Shown: positions 11,463 through 24,111 of the stretch, piece by piece | Layout of the letters: the number at the start of each line of letters is the position of its first letter | How positions within the stretch are numbered: position 1 is the stretch's first letter | NCBI GenBank assembly: GCA_023101885.1 | Contig: JALPQD010000393.1 | Span: 620,001 to 684,000, forward strand | Reading direction: 5' to 3' | Length of the DNA stretch: 64,000 nt | Origin: Typhlomys cinereus | Lineage: Eukaryota; Chordata; Mammalia; Rodentia; Platacanthomyidae | Made by a program: the position numbers and the translations under genes | The notes under the pieces: model-generated | Database searches by the model: none | What the model saw: the letters and a program-made list of their open reading frames with translations, nothing else | Told to the model about the DNA's origin: nothing

Positions 11463-12880
11463 AGAGTAGTAAAAAAGTTTGAAGAAAGGTATTACAAAAG
11501 AGATTCTAAGAGAGCTAGAGTTTGCTTAGAAATAATTACAAACTGGGATAATGACACAGTATTTGTCATTGTGCTTCCATTGAATGGAAACACACTATTG
11601 TGCTCTCTTTTCTGACTTAGTTTAAAAATACCCATAACAGAAAAGGTTAAAAAGAAAATGCTAGTGAAATTAATATTCTCTTGAAATGCAATTTTGTTAT
11701 GATGAAAAACCCTTTGGCTATGTTTTTAATTTCAAGGAAATCCTCATATATAGCCACAAATAGAATATAGAGATAAGAAAAGCAGTGAAAGAAAAATATT
11801 CGCTCTCATTTCATCTGAGAATTTTACTGGAGAGAGTTCTTTCATGTTTGCATCTTTGATGATAATGTGGTGAAAAACTTGTGAAGTATTTGGTACAATA
11901 TTAATTGAAACTTTAGCAATATGCAATTTAAATTTGTCAGAAAGACAGTTCTGTCTTTAAGAAATGTTGTGATCCCAGGAAACTGTTGGGTTGACATTGT
12001 TGTTGAAATGCCTTAGTTACTTCTGATGCATAAGGAAGTATCTATACATTCTTATAAATTAATAATTTTAGTTTTGCCTTTTAAATAGCTATTCTGCATG
12101 TTTAATATTATTAGATAACAGAACTTGTTCTCTATAATACTACATGACAGCTATTTACAATAGAAACCATAAGTCAACAGTTTGAGATGTTAATTGTATG
12201 CTGAATGAAAAAGTTATTTACATGAATAAACAATTGTGCATTCACACAGAGATTCTTTTGGCATTTCAACAACATGACTATCATAAAGTTATTTTATTAA
12301 TTGTAACTTGTTGAAGATTTAATGATGTATTCTATGAATCTTACTTAACACATTCAGCTATATGTAGATGTGTATGCTCATTTCAATCTGGTTGTTTAAA
12401 ACCCATTGTTTGGATCCTCTGGCTGAGCTGTCTTTCTATATTCACAGCCTTTTGAAATTTCCTGAGACCAAACCTTAACAGTTTTCCTTAGGAAACAATA
12501 GCTTGCATCTAAGTTTTACCCCTGCATATGAAATATCAGACTTACACTATAAAAGTTAAATTGAGAAATGTTTATTTCTTTTTGTGATTTAAAAGTTAGA
12601 AAAGCTCAAAGACAGAAGGAATGAGTTAAGCAATACCTACAGACAAATAATTATTTGGTAGGGTCCCAGAAAGTATTTGTGTAGCTGAAGGAAAAGCTGG
12701 CTAAATTATAGTAAATATTAAATTGAAAAGTAGTGAAAACAGCAAGTTATTTTGCATATGGTTCTCTAAGTCCCTTTTATCTGTTATAGTACAAGTGTTT
12801 TCTTTAATCTTCTTAAGCCCTCTCAAGAACATTTAACTGTGAACAAGAAGAGCCCCATTCAAGGTCTGCCTCCAACAGTT
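11463..12880. other. Unassigned AT-rich intergenic DNA
   Basis: No coding frame or recognisable repeat found. Composition resembles other unassigned parts of the window. Confidence 0.5.
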
Positions 12881-12884
12881 CTGA

Positions 12885-13055
12885 ACAATTCACTCACACT
12901 CTTTAGTTTCAATGCTATCTTCTTTCAGCTACAGTTTTATTTTCTATTGTGACAAAATAATCATTATAATACTTACCTTTATTTCCTTAAAGCTATTGTG
13001 AGATCAAATAATCATTTGCATGAAAGTGCATTTAGAAATCTTAGAAGTGTGTCAA
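12885..13055 (+). repeat. MIR-like ancient SINE
   Basis: Contains ATAATACTTACCT, then CTATTGTGAGATCAAATAATCATTTGCATGAAAGTGC in degraded form, matching the 3' half of the mammalian-wide MIR element. Highly diverged, recognised by phrase order only. Confidence 0.6.
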
Positions 13056-13505
13056 TGCAAATATCAGCTCAGAACTGTACCCTGCAGTTCTGGTGAATGG
13101 GATGGGGTTGGGCATACAGGACAAAGAAGCAGGTAGAGCTTAAGAGGAGCTGGTTCTAACTGTGGGAGTGAAACAAAGGTGCTGCCACTTTCAGGTCAAC
13201 CCATTCAAGGAAGAAATGTTTTCATTGTATAATTTGTGCTGCACCTCAAGCTGTGTGGCCCTCCAGAACCTTAAGGGAAAAGGATTGAAAGCAAAGAAAA
13301 TTTTATTCTTGAATGTTCATGTGCTTCAATGCATCAACAAAGACAAGTGAATTGCAGTTTTGATTCTCCTTCCTTTGCCCTCTGCCTCCACTCTTTTATA
13401 ATTGAATGAACTTGTTGGATTAATTCACTCCATGGGCTTCAGTTTCTGCTCTAGAGATCATAATAGTCTTGACATTGTTAAGTTAAAAGGTTGTAACTTT
13501 GATGA
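13056..13505. other. Unassigned stretch
   Basis: A 62-residue open frame starts at 13162, but it shows no recognisable domain or conserved motif. I see no other feature. Confidence 0.45.
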
Positions 13506-13509
13506 TTTG

Positions 13510-13636
13510 AAACAGTGACTCATGTAGCCTGGATGGACTGAAGTTAACCATGTAGCTGAGGTTGGCTTTAGACTTCTGATTCTCTTGTTTCTACCTCCCA
13601 AGTGCTGGGAGTTCAAATATACATCATCACATGGCT
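13510..13636 (-). repeat. B1 SINE (7SL-derived)
   Basis: The plus strand reads CATGTAGCCTGGATGGACTG, then GGTTGGCTTTAGACTTCTGATTCTCTTG in outline, then CCTCCCAAGTGCTGGGA. This is the reverse complement of a rodent B1 monomer. Moderately diverged. Confidence 0.88.
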
Positions 13637-13639
13637 TTG

Positions 13640-14174
13640 GAAAGAGAACAATTACTTTATAATGTTATTTTCCTCCTTCTTCTACTCAAGTAATATTTGT
13701 AGACTACTGTTTCCAAGCAGGGAATCTTAAAGAAGTCTTTGTGACTTTTGTAACCAACCAAGGAATAGAGAAAGAGGAACAAGAGGAGGAGCAGAAAATC
13801 TACTGTGTACTGCTACTTAAAATGTGACTTATAGTTGAACAGTAAGATTCCAGCTCTTCATTTCTAGAACATGAGTATTCTTCAAGATGGAAAGGAGCAG
13901 TAGAAGGCAGGTGCACCTCACTGTCCACTTCCCCTGCCGCAACTAATTCCCCAACATCATAAACAATGTTTCCGCTTATAATTAGGGATGGATAAGGAAA
14001 GATATACTAAAACAGCATTTTTATATTTCTAAGTTTATCAAATGTGAAAAACATCTAACTCTTGTAGACAAGAGTGAGCTTGTGAGCTCTTTGAGTGAGC
14101 TCTTTGTGATGAACTTCTACCTAGATTCCTAATGATAACAACTTATTGATATAACCTATGCATCTTTTACTTAT
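13640..14174. other. Unassigned AT-rich DNA
   Basis: No gene or repeat recognised. A short local duplication of GAGCTCTTTGTGATG-type sequence occurs near 14085-14110. Confidence 0.45.
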
Positions 14175-14476
14175 TAAATATGTGTGTGTGTGCGTGTGGT
14201 ACATACATATGTGTATATGAGTGGTATATGTATAAGTGTGAATTTATGTGTAACTTTGTGGTTATAAGTATATCGTATATATGCATTAATGTGTTGGCAA
14301 ATGTGAGCCCAGAGAAGGAAAACTTTCTCTCATCTTTGTTTATTTGATTCAGGTTAGTGCTGGGGTTACACATATAGCTCTACCCAACTTTTTGCATGGG
14401 CTCTGGGGATTTGAACTCTGCTCCTCATGACTGCGTATCAAAAGCTTATATACACTGAGCCATTTCCGCAGTCAAA
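14175..14476 (-). repeat. Old B2/B3-type SINE fragment
   Basis: Begins on the plus strand with a GT-rich run. It ends with TGGGGATTTGAACTCTGCTCCTCATG and then CACTGAGCCATTTCCGCAG in outline, the reverse complement of a B2/B3 tRNA-derived head. Strongly diverged. Confidence 0.6.
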
Positions 14477-14677
14477 CACATCTTTTCTGATGTGGCTCTT
14501 TACTTTGTTTTCTTCCCACAGACCTTATTACCATTTTCTACTCTTTGCTTCCCCCCTATTTGGCTGCATTATGTTTTTTTACAAGAATCCTGTCACAATC
14601 TGGTATATTTATTGAACACTTACCTTTTCTCAATAGAATATTAGCTTCTAGAAGGCAATGTACACTTGTTACCTAAA

Positions 14678-14712
14678 TCGTGTGTGTATGTGTGTGTGTG
14701 TGTGTGTGTGAT
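14678..14712. repeat. (GT)n microsatellite
   Basis: Mostly GT dinucleotides, about 33 bp, with one interruption. Confidence 0.9.
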
Positions 14713-14714
14713 TT

Positions 14715-15015
14715 CTTAAGAGTGTCTAATTTTTTAAGTTTTCTATTCTCTTAGAGTTTCATATATAAATACAGAGAATTTTCAGACCTTAATCCCCTAA
14801 CCCATCTCTTCCTTTTCTTTGTACAAACCTTTCTTCCCTGACAGTCTCCCTTTTTACATGTGTGGTCCACTGAGTTTCATCTGGTTGCTTTGATGGCATG
14901 GGACTTAGCGCTTGCTGGGCAGGATCATATGTCAGTGGGTGGGTATGCCATTGAGGAAAGCATCGTCTTTTCCCCCCACTCATCATCACTGACCCTCATC
15001 AGTCTCTCAGGGAGG
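14715..15015 (-). repeat. Old L1 3' UTR fragment
   Basis: On the plus strand it carries ACATGTGTGGTCCACTGAGT, then TTGATGGCATGGGAC and CATTGAGGAAAGCATCGTCT. This matches the reverse complement of older rodent L1 3' UTRs. It resembles the segment at 31020-31250 inside the transduced tail of L1-2. Frames at 14789-15069 are repeat sequence. Confidence 0.55.
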
Positions 15016-15049
15016 CATGGACCCCTTGAAAGCTTTCTGCTTCCATCTA

Positions 15050-15262
15050 CCTTTTTTTTTTTTTTTTGAAACAGATTTTTCATAGCTTGAAACATGCCAA
15101 GTAGTGAACCTTAGTGATCCACTTTTTCTGTCACTCTAGCATGGAGATTATAAGCATATGCCATTGTGCCTTCTTTGTTTATGTGGATCTTAGGAATTGA
15201 CTCAGACCCTCATGCTTACAAGGCATGTACTTCAACAACTAAGTTATCTCACTAACTCTTAA
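15050..15262 (-). repeat. B4-like SINE (B1 part joined to an ID-type head)
   Basis: Starts with a T15 run, continues as diverged B1 (GAAACAGATTTTTCATAGC, then GAGATTATAAGCATATGCCA). It ends with CCTCATGCTTACAAGGCATG and a degraded tRNA-like head. This composite order is that of rodent B4. Confidence 0.65.
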
Positions 15263-15479
15263 TGACTACATTTTCTGTTTCTAAAATACTTCCTCATTTG
15301 CAATAGATAAGTGTTTGCTGAAGAAATAATATGAGCATCTGGGAAGGGGAATCTCCTGTATTGTTTCTACACTTTCTCTAAGGATCTATGGTAGGTATAA
15401 GTTTAACCTTGTCTTTGATAGCTTTTGTCAAAATATAATTAGTTCTTATGAGATAATTAGTGTCTGACAAGTTAAAGTG

Positions 15480-15615
15480 CAGTTACCTTGAAGTCAGACT
15501 CCTGTTCTCTTGTAGCTGCAAGACAACTATAAGGTCTTTTATTTGACCTCTTTATGGTATCAATAAAGCATCTATCTCAGTATCTTATGAAGTACAGAGT
15601 CAAATTCTCTTCAAA
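15480..15615 (+). repeat. Possible MIR-like SINE
   Basis: Degraded phrases resembling MIR: AGTCAGACTCCTGTTCTC, GACCTCTTTATGG, ATCAATAAAGC, then a late TATGAAGTACAGAG. Weak. Confidence 0.4.
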
Positions 15616-16989
15616 CTTAAAGTTTCAGACTTAAAAGGAGTAGCGTTATATCCTTGCTCATTGATTCCTCTGCATTTAATCTTCAAAGAAGGAATTCTTC
15701 CCAATGGGCATATGCCTCTTTCTCCCTCCCTCAGTTTTTATCTCTCTTTATAACCAATTTCATATTACTGATGTGGATTTAGAGATAAGATTTTCTAAGC
15801 ATACTAGCAGATACATCTTTTAGCAATTACTTGGTCAAGCAATCCTTTGGTAGAGATTCATTTTGTAGATCCGTTGCTTTGTCAGAATGCCAATAGCACA
15901 AGAAAAATTTGTTTTGAAATTCATTCTATTCACTCTGAAAGACAATTGTAAATCAATCATTTAACAAAATATTTAACATAAAATAAAATTTATTTCTTCT
16001 TCCAATTTTTGCTATTAACACTTTTCTTCTTATTTGCATTAAAGTAATAGAATTTTACCTAGACTGTAATTACATTTCTTTGGAAAACACTTGGTTGTAT
16101 AAGAAAAGAAAAAACTAGTAAATTCTTTTGAAATTCCAAACAAGATAAGAAATAAAACCAAGATAATCATAAATATTCTTTGTGTAAGTTAAAGTTATAG
16201 TGTTTACTTTTCCTTCCTCTGGGAATTGGGTGTGCCTCCTATCTGTTTGTAGATTTCTTTTGTTTTTCTCAGGATTGGCTAGGTTATCATTTCCTCCTAC
16301 AAACCCTTCCCTAGGCATTTGAGATATGTTAATACATAGACCAAATAATTCTTTGAGGTGTGGTCCATTCCCTGTAGCAAATAAGTGTCATGCCTGCCTT
16401 TAACTTTACCTGGAGATTTCATGTCTACTCCCACACAACAAGTAGGTGTCACTTCTGCCTTTTATTTGTTAGCCAGAATGTATATAAACTGATTCTGAAG
16501 AAATTGGAGAGTAATTTCAAGAGTCCAAAAACATAGGTGGATAAAATTCCCTCAAATATGACTTTGGATGAATTAATTCAGAAATTCAATGGACATGAGA
16601 TTATGCCATCTGTTCACAAGAATCAATACACAACATTTCTCATAAAGTACCTAAGTTATTAGAAAGTAGAAAGAAAATGAATCCTAATATATTTCCTACC
16701 ATTATGACCAAATATATGCCAGCTTATATGATAGCAGCTAGAATTTGATCTTCTCCAAAAGGAAAAATTAATGTATGACATGCGCCCCCTCCAACAGATT
16801 CATCTTTACCATTTACAGAAATATATAATAGATATGGCACTCATATAGTTAATTGTAATGAAAAACATGTTCCTTATTGAAATCTAAATGAGCTCAACCT
16901 CCTTGGCTATCTTAACTAAATCTCGAAAACAGTCTTTATCAAAACAATGACAGCAAGGTGGACCTAGATTATGTGGCTATTTGGTGGAG
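15616..16989. other. Unassigned AT-rich DNA
   Basis: No protein-like frame and no named repeat. May contain eroded old repeats. Confidence 0.5.
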
Positions 16990-17330
16990 CTATTAAAGAG
17001 ATGTGGAGATACTGGGGAATAGTCCTGTTTGTGTCTTTACCCTCAAGCAATGGGTTAGGTTCTTGAAGTTTGTTTATTCAAAAGATGGTTCCTGCTGAGC
17101 ACAAGGAATTGGAGGCTGGGAGGGTAATTGTCTCTTTGCTTTCCTCTGCTTGTGTGTGTAGTGACGCATTCTTTGCACCCTAGATTTTCCTATATAAGCT
17201 TTGCTGCATACTTCAATAAACAGTTCAGATTCATTCAGCCTGGAGCTGTCTGTCTATTCTCCATATCCTCTGACTCCTTGTCCACCTACTGGGACCTGGA
17301 TCCAGGCTGTGGTCAGACTACGGCATCTTA
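16990..17330 (+). repeat. LTR-like sequence (possible solo LTR)
   Basis: A TATA-like CCTATATAAGCTTTGC at about 17190 is followed about 25 bp later by a polyadenylation-type AATAAA. CT-rich sequence and CCTGGATCCAGGCTGTGGTC follow. That order is typical of rodent endogenous-retrovirus LTRs. Ends and a target duplication could not be fixed, and the family is unknown. No viral gene is present. Confidence 0.45.
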
Positions 17331-17639
17331 GTCTCCTATCTGTATAAATAAGCATGTACCCATTAGTCCCAAATATTTTCTATCATTGAATTTCAGCAGT
17401 CCATGCCATGTCTCCCATGGAATAGTCCCTGACACTTCTTTGAAGTCTTCATGAATAGACAGGAAAGAAAAATAGCAGATCTATCTGCCTTCATCTGTGT
17501 ATTATCTGTAACACATGAATGAAATGAGACCCTATCTATACCTTTCCACCTCTCAGGCTTCTTTGGGACCTCTCCTTCCTCACAAACTTTGTTCACAGGA
17601 TAATGTTGAAACATAGACATCATAGAGTATGAAGTGATT

Positions 17640-17800
17640 CACACTCAGAATCTTTGGGATAAGAGGCACCTGATTTCAAATTCTACTTTCTCAAGTAACT
17701 AGCTCTGTGATTCTGAGAAATGAGCTTTAAAGTAATGAGCCTGTTACTTTTGTAAAGGGGAAACTAGATCAGATTCATAAAATGTTTATATTGTCTCTAG
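17640..17800 (+). repeat. MIR-like ancient SINE
   Basis: Contains in order ACCTGATTTCAAATTCTAC, AACTAGCTCTGTGATTCTGAG, AAAGTAATGAGCCTG and TTTGTAAAGGGGAAA. These match the core and 3' part of the mammalian-wide MIR consensus. Confidence 0.68.
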
Positions 17801-17975
17801 TTCACATCCCAAAATGGTGTTAGTCATTAATATTTCTTTTACTATAAAAATTACAATTATGTAGCATGATAGAGACATTCACGTTTTGGATCAACATGAA
17901 ATAACAGTGTCTCAGGAGAAATAAGACAAGAGTCCAGTCACAAAGAAATTAAAAGAAAACAGTGTTTAGATATTT

Positions 17976-18281
17976 GTTAGACATGGTTCATCAAGACTCT
18001 GTGGCAGCAGGAAGCAACTTCTTCCCTCAGCCCCAAGGGCTGTCTATGAGATTTTTGCCAAAGAAGAGATGTAAAAGACTTTGATTCAAGACATTGAGAG
18101 GAACATCCAGGAAAAACTGAACAACAGTGACATAAACACTGGGGAGAGCTATCTGGCATCCAGAATAAGTGTAGACACTCAAATGGCTGACAGTCAGCTA
18201 CTAAAAGTTGGTGAAACTGCTGTTAACAGTGAGTGTCCTTTCTGTTCTGAAATACCTGCAATCGATATAAGAACTTGCTAG
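17976..18281 (+). pseudogene. Protein-like open stretch with one stop; unidentified exon or pseudogene
   Basis: The plus-strand frame is open from about 17976 to the stop at 18279-18281, except for one TAA at 18072-18074. The downstream half is mixed and protein-like, including IQDIERNIQEKLNNSD and a C-terminal CPFC pair followed by a later Cys. A CT-rich acceptor-like TTCCCTCAG ends at 18030 and a good donor-like GTGAGT starts at 18227, so a spliced exon is possible. I do not recognise the family. It could be a decayed exon, a retropseudogene, or chance. No neighbouring gene supports any of these. Confidence 0.25.
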
Positions 18282-18289
18282 AATTTTAG

Positions 18290-18684
18290 ATGTGTGTGCT
18301 GTCCAGGGACAGGGAGAGAGAGAGCATGGATGATGATTTTTGAGAATAATATGACTCTCAGGTTAGATTTCAATATTGATTTTGCTACATTACTTTATAG
18401 TTCTCAAGCTCTAGAATAATGATATGTAGTTGATTCTTGATAGTTCTGCACTTAAATATCCATGTCCAATATTTGTTGCTTCTTCCTGTATGGGCTAAGC
18501 ATGCTGGCATAATTTTAATTGAGCCATAGCACCAATTTCCTAAAGAAATGTGTCAAGGAAATTTATGATTTTCTAGTCTTTAAAATAGCAAAGTATTTTA
18601 AAGTCTTGGTTGAGGAAGAGGGTATGGAGTACACAGAACTTTCCTAGGTTTCTCTTTATTTCCAAGTTTCTTCACTTTCTTACT
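18290..18684. other. Unassigned DNA
   Basis: Nothing recognised. Confidence 0.45.
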
Positions 18685-19560
18685 TATTTTGGTAATAAAA
18701 TGAATATAGTATGAAATTTACCATTACTGGCATATAATGCAGCCAAAATGTTGTGTGGTCATCAGTACCATTTAATGCAAGAACATTTCCATCACTCCTG
18801 AAAGAAACCCATACCCATTAAGCAGACATATTCCATTTTGCCTTCCCTTAACTTCTATTTCTATGAAATCACCTATTACAATCATCATTAATGAAAAACA
18901 AATAAATAGCATTTCATAACTACCTCATTTCACTTTGTACATTGTCTTAAAATTCCACCGAGTCAGTCATTGTACCTATACATAGTTAAGTAATAATATC
19001 CCACTGTTGATATGCACCACAATTTACTTATTTGCTCAATAGTAGATAAATTATTGTATTTCTGTATTTTGTGGTATATATGAATAGTGATTTTTAAGAA
19101 GATATCTGATTTAGAAGTCATTCAGACATAAATCCAGGAACCAGATGTCCAGATCATCTATTAGTTCTATATTAACTCTTTGAGGAAGGAGAAAATTCAA
19201 AACTTTTCACACCATAACATAAGTTTGCATTCCCACCAGTAATGCATGTAGACCCAGTTTCTCTACATCATTTTCAGTACATCTTTTATTTTCCATTTCT
19301 TGTTTATGATTTGAGCCATCCTTGCTGACATCAGCTGATGCCACACATTTGCATATAGTACCTAAAGAAATGTTTACTTAAGCCTGGATCCCCTATTAAA
19401 CTCTGCTGTTGCTCATTCCATTGTTGAGTTCAAAGTACCTTTTATATATTCTGGATATTAGACCCTTTTGCAGATATATGATTTGCAAAGAACTTTCTCC
19501 AATTCTTTGGGATGGTTATTTGTTTTCTTTCTTGGATACTGTCCTCTGATTCCATCTCTT
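18685..19560 (-). repeat. Ancient L1 fragment
   Basis: The plus strand carries degraded phrases of an ancient L1 read in reverse: GAAACCCATACCCATTAAGC, ATTTCACTTTGTACATTG, AGTTTGCATTCCCACCAGTA, ATTCTGGATATTAGACCC. No frame remains. Much older than L1-1 to L1-3. Confidence 0.65.
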
Positions 19561-21509
19561 GTACTTTGTTTCCAAATCATTTTGCTCTTCTCTTCACAGG
19601 GACAGTTGTGTTCCTATCTTATGTGTGAATGAGCAATTACTCTGTACTGTTCCCAACCGTCCAACTAAATTCAAGTAGTAGGCTTAGATTTCAATAGGGA
19701 TGGTCAGTTTTCTCAAGGAAGTCAGGTTTCCACAAGGAGAAGTCCCATACCAGAAGCTAAGAAACAAGACACTCTCCATGGTTTCAACTCTTTCTTTGGT
19801 AAGAAGAGTTCCATAATATGAGCAATGCTTATTTTTTTAAAAACACTATCCCAAGTAAGTTCCTAGGGAAGAAATGGATGTAGTAGTTTCTCATAGGCTT
19901 AAAAACCTGGAAGCTTCTCTTGGAAATAAACAAACAAACAAACAAACCAACATAGGCATGTCAAGCAAATCTCTGCCTGGTCTACACTAATGATAACTCC
20001 TCTTTGCAGATACAAAATCATTATAGAGTATGTATCAACAAGTTTGCAGTTTGGTATCTGAAATGAATTAAAATGTACACCACCATATATTTATGTGACC
20101 ACAGTGAAACAAAACAAAATATTACTTCTTATTCTGGAAGCACGGTGTCTTTTTTTTCTTTCTTGATACATTTGCATCTTTCCTTATACCTGTAATATGT
20201 GTGTGTATGTACATATATATTCACATATATATTCATTTGGATATATCTTTATTATTGATTTCTTCTCAAAATTGTAATGATGGTACCTGAACAAATATCT
20301 GATACCATTTGTAGATAGAGATAAGTCAATGACAAGGAATAGAATCTTACTACTCTCTTAAGGATGAGATATTTATGGTGGTTTTCGCCTATTGCTTAGT
20401 TTGACAGCTACTACCCAGCCATTTTGGGACACAATTTCTTAACTCCTGTGAAATTTGTTTTATTGTATTTAAACATATGCCTTTAAAATATAATTCAAAT
20501 ATAATCTGAATTTTAGCATCATTAGCAAATTTACACTGTAACTTTCTGTTTTTCAGGATTGTGATCAAATGTACTTATCTACATGTTCTTTTACACAAAT
20601 ATCTGTATTCTTATATACATACATATAAGTATATATTACCATATACATGTATCTATATAATGCACAGTGGTAAGCTATATGATATCGCCCAAGAAAATAA
20701 CTCCTAAAAGTGGCCTCATTTGGATTTTTAAAATGTCTTTTCAGATATAAGTAACTCAATTTTGAGAGGAGGTCAGATTAATTTACCTAAGTAGGTAGAC
20801 CCCAGATCTATTCAATTACTGTGTCCTAATTTATAGTTAGTGGGTACATTTTTGAAAATTTTCTATGAGGTCTGTTACTCCCTCTTTCTCTTTCTCTCTC
20901 ACATGCTATTTGCACAAGATCTACATGTTCCAACATAGTTTTACCTAACCACATGTAGCTATTCAAGATTTAATAACTTACATTTTTAAACTATTGAATA
21001 TAGAATGAAATAAGTTCTAAAACATCACAATGGACATATTTCAAGTGTGAAATTCCCCCTATGACCACCATAATGCAGCAATGAGGCTCTGGAAATACAT
21101 TAATACTGGAAGTTTCATTGGAGAACACTGCTGAACTTTCCCACAGCAAGATACCTTTTCCTGGTTGCATTGCTTTATGCCATTTAACATGATAAGGTTC
21201 CTATGCTATGTCTTTTGCAAATGGATTGTTTCCTAACTAACTACTTTATGTTTAGTACTTAGCTAAGTATACTTTACAGCTTTACTAAGGAACTGCATCA
21301 CGTCATGGGATGTCTGGGTGTCTCTTTTTATGATGGTCATATTCACTGATGGTTCTTGTCTTGGTAATCTTGATGCACTATTGTAGCTTGTACAATTTCC
21401 TTGTTTACATGTTATTCTCACCTATAAAAGTGTGGTAGATGTATAGGAAATATGTTAATTATGTTATGTTAATTTTTTTGTGAACTTATCAGTAAAAATT
21501 CAGAGAAAC
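19561..21509. other. Unassigned DNA with a small (CAAA)n run
   Basis: A CAAA run lies at about 19929-19950. AT-rich dinucleotide-like stretches occur near 20190-20240 and 20600-20660. No gene recognised. The part from about 21300 could belong to a 5' LTR of the following element, but I could not show it. Confidence 0.45.
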
Positions 21510-22560
21510 TGTAACAGAATTTGGTGCTAGAAGTGGGATGTTACTGATAAATCTGGTTATGTGACTTTTATGGATTCCAAACATTTTTTTGTTGGAGAAA
21601 TTTGAAAAAATACTTGAAGACTTGTGTATGCAAAAATGTTTGAGCAGAGTTTAATGAGCCATTTGGAAAATAGTGATGCTAAGAGTGTTGTGGCTCTTTG
21701 GGCTCAGTTTGTGATGAAGGGAATAAAGACGCTGGCAAAGTGTCTTTGAATTTGAAGATGATTAACTAGTTTTTTGATAGAAGAGATCTGTATTGGTAGC
21801 TGCGACGCTTTGGCTGTGGAAAAGGCAGAGAATATAAGAACTGCCACTGTCAGAGAAATGAGTATCATTAAAGGAAAGCCTCATGCTTTGGACTGGCATG
21901 GTAGAAGAAATGAATATCATTGTGCTGAGATTCTGCCAGATGTAAAGATTCTCCCCAGAGTCAGCACAGAGAGGTGGAATCAGCTGTGATTCCAGGGAGC
22001 CAATCTCCACCTGAGATATAGCAGAACTTGAAAACATATTCCACTTGTTATTGGTTTAAGAAGTATCAAAGATGTAAGAGGAGAAAGTCATAGATCAAGG
22101 CTTCAGAGAATTGTGGAAATCAGGCAATGTGTGGCAGGAAGCCTGAAAAGAGGCCCAAGAAGGGCATTTTGTGCTGTGCAGTTAAAAAGCCTAGTTTTCC
22201 ACTGAGAAGTTAGAGATGCAAAAGTCAATGGGGGACATTTTCCAAAAAGAGAAATGTACATGGGATGTGTGCTGAGGATGACTTCAAGTATTAATGCAAC
22301 CTGGTGTAGAAAAATGTGCCATATCAAATTATAAAGAGGTATTGGGATTGCCCAGAATCTTTGTATCACCATGACTATATAATGAACAACAGACTTTAGT
22401 CTTAGCTTGATATTTTCTTATTGTTCCATAATACTTCCATTTTAATGTTTTATCTGTGCTTAAGTATTTAACTTGATTTCAGCAGGATCCTAAGGCTAAA
22501 AGATTTCAGAAATTTAGAATTAATAACATTAAATATATTTATAAGATAAATTTAACACCT
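21510..22560 (+). repeat. Possible internal region of a MaLR-type LTR element
   Basis: Starts with TTTGGTGCTAGAAGTGGGAT, like the sequence just inside the 5' LTR of ERVL-MaLR elements (primer-binding region). A non-coding, purine-leaning stretch of about 1 kb follows, with phrases like GAAGAAATGAATATCATTGTG. An LTR-like repeat follows at about 22600-23018. MaLR elements code for no protein, which fits the lack of frames. A matching 5' LTR was not found. Confidence 0.4.
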
Positions 22561-22599
22561 GTGGGTGCAAGGTGAAGGCTGCAACTTAACAGTAATATT

Positions 22600-23018
22600 T
22601 TTTTTTGTGTCAAGTTGACAAGGAGTGATACAGGCGTCAAATTGAAGATTGAGGATTTGAACTCTGGGAACATTTGTAGAGAATTAGAAGTTGAGTTAAG
22701 CCTAGAGTAAACCTAGAGAGATTATCTAGTTTATGGGGAAGCCTCAGCCCAGGCAGGTAAATAAAATAAATGGAACTATTTGAGAAACTTGACATCCTTC
22801 TGTATACTTTGCCAGACATGCTGGTCTGGGAATTAAGGACTGTCCCTCTCTCAGCTCTTACATGACCAGTTCCTTTGGCTCCTGGTTTTGTCATTGGCTC
22901 TCCTGCCAAACTGGAGTAAGATCTATAATCAGTCTATCAAAAGAGAAAATAAATCATTTGTTCCATTAAAGTTTTTGTGAAGATTTTGTCAACAACATGA
23001 CAAAGGTGAATTACAACA
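22600..23018 (+). repeat. LTR-like repeat, family X (copy 1)
   Basis: Shares an ordered set of phrases with the copies at 34.7 kb and 44.9 kb: TTTGAACTCTGGGAACATTT, GTTGAGTTAAGCC, TATGGGGAAGCCTCAGCCC, CCAGACATGCTGGTCTG, and ACTGTCCCTCTCTCAG followed by GGCCAGTTCC-like sequence. It ends near TTACAACA. The 34.7-kb copy has a 5-bp target duplication and TG...CA-type ends, suggesting a MaLR-type LTR. Confidence 0.6.
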
Positions 23019-24110
23019 TTCTCATTTGTAAAAAACATGGTAGATGTGTGGGAAATGTCTGATTATCATTAGACTTTTATCTTACTCTTTAGAATTCTAG
23101 ATGTCTATTTTCCCTTGGAAGTAAAAGAAAATCGTTAAGAGTTCACAATCACTGGACATTTTAGTCCACATATTATATTCTGGTCTCAGGATTACAGAGA
23201 TTTTAGCTCTCTGGGTTGTATTTATACAATACAATCACATTAGGAGAATAATGTTATTGCTTATATTTAATAAACATGCATCTAACATTGATTCTTTCAA
23301 ACTTGGCTAAAGTGATCAAAAAGTGATTTTCAGGCCTAGATTCACAAAGACAGATAAAACAATTGCAGTAGCAGTAGCATTTTTGGAAGTAGGAGAACAG
23401 ATGGGGATGAACCACCTGCTTTGCAAAAGCTAACCTGGAAATAGCAAAGACTGTGAAAGAACCAAATTTAAACTTGAATTTTCAAAAAATGCAAGAACTA
23501 GTGGTGCATATGAAACTGGGAGTGAAGCACTTTGCTGTTAAAGAAGAGCTGCTGGTGTTTAAAGAAATTCCTAGGTTCTGTTTCTTGCAGTGGAGAAATC
23601 AGGGCCTGGAGATGATATTGCTCTGAAAGTTAGTGTGCCCTTGAAGGCCAGACTAGGCCTGGACTAAACTCTTGGGAGTAGCATACAATGTTATATCCTG
23701 TTGAGCAAGTTGACTATGTTCTTGTCAATGCTGGCAAGTTTGTCCATTTGTTTCACTTGGCTTTGGGAACATGGGCAGACTTTTGCATAACAGGAGGCTA
23801 GATACTTCACTAGTACATTTGTCTTTCCATGAGAGGAGGAGCAAAGACACTGACCTTAGCTTTTTCTGACACCTGGATGAAGCTTACTCAATAGACTTGA
23901 AATCAGTCAGCCTTTTTATCATCCCAGTGTTCAGTCTATCTTTGTGCCTCTGTCCACTTTGGATCACAAGCAGGCACATAGTTTGCACAAATGTATCATG
24001 GTAGCTAGGAATAACATTAAGCAATTAGAAAGAAAAGATCTTAGAGAACAGAAAGAATTTTTACAAAATTTCTAAAACCTTGACACTTGAAGACATAAGA
24101 AATAGAAATG
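23019..24110. other. Unassigned DNA
   Basis: No gene. Composition and phrases around 23330-24000 could be old LTR-element internal sequence, but I cannot support a name. Confidence 0.45.
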
Positions 24111-24111
24111 A

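Noticed and set aside
18081..18281. Calling the 18.1-kb frame a real gene
   Set aside because: It lacks an ATG, has an in-frame stop upstream and no recognised family. Kept only as an uncertain stretch.
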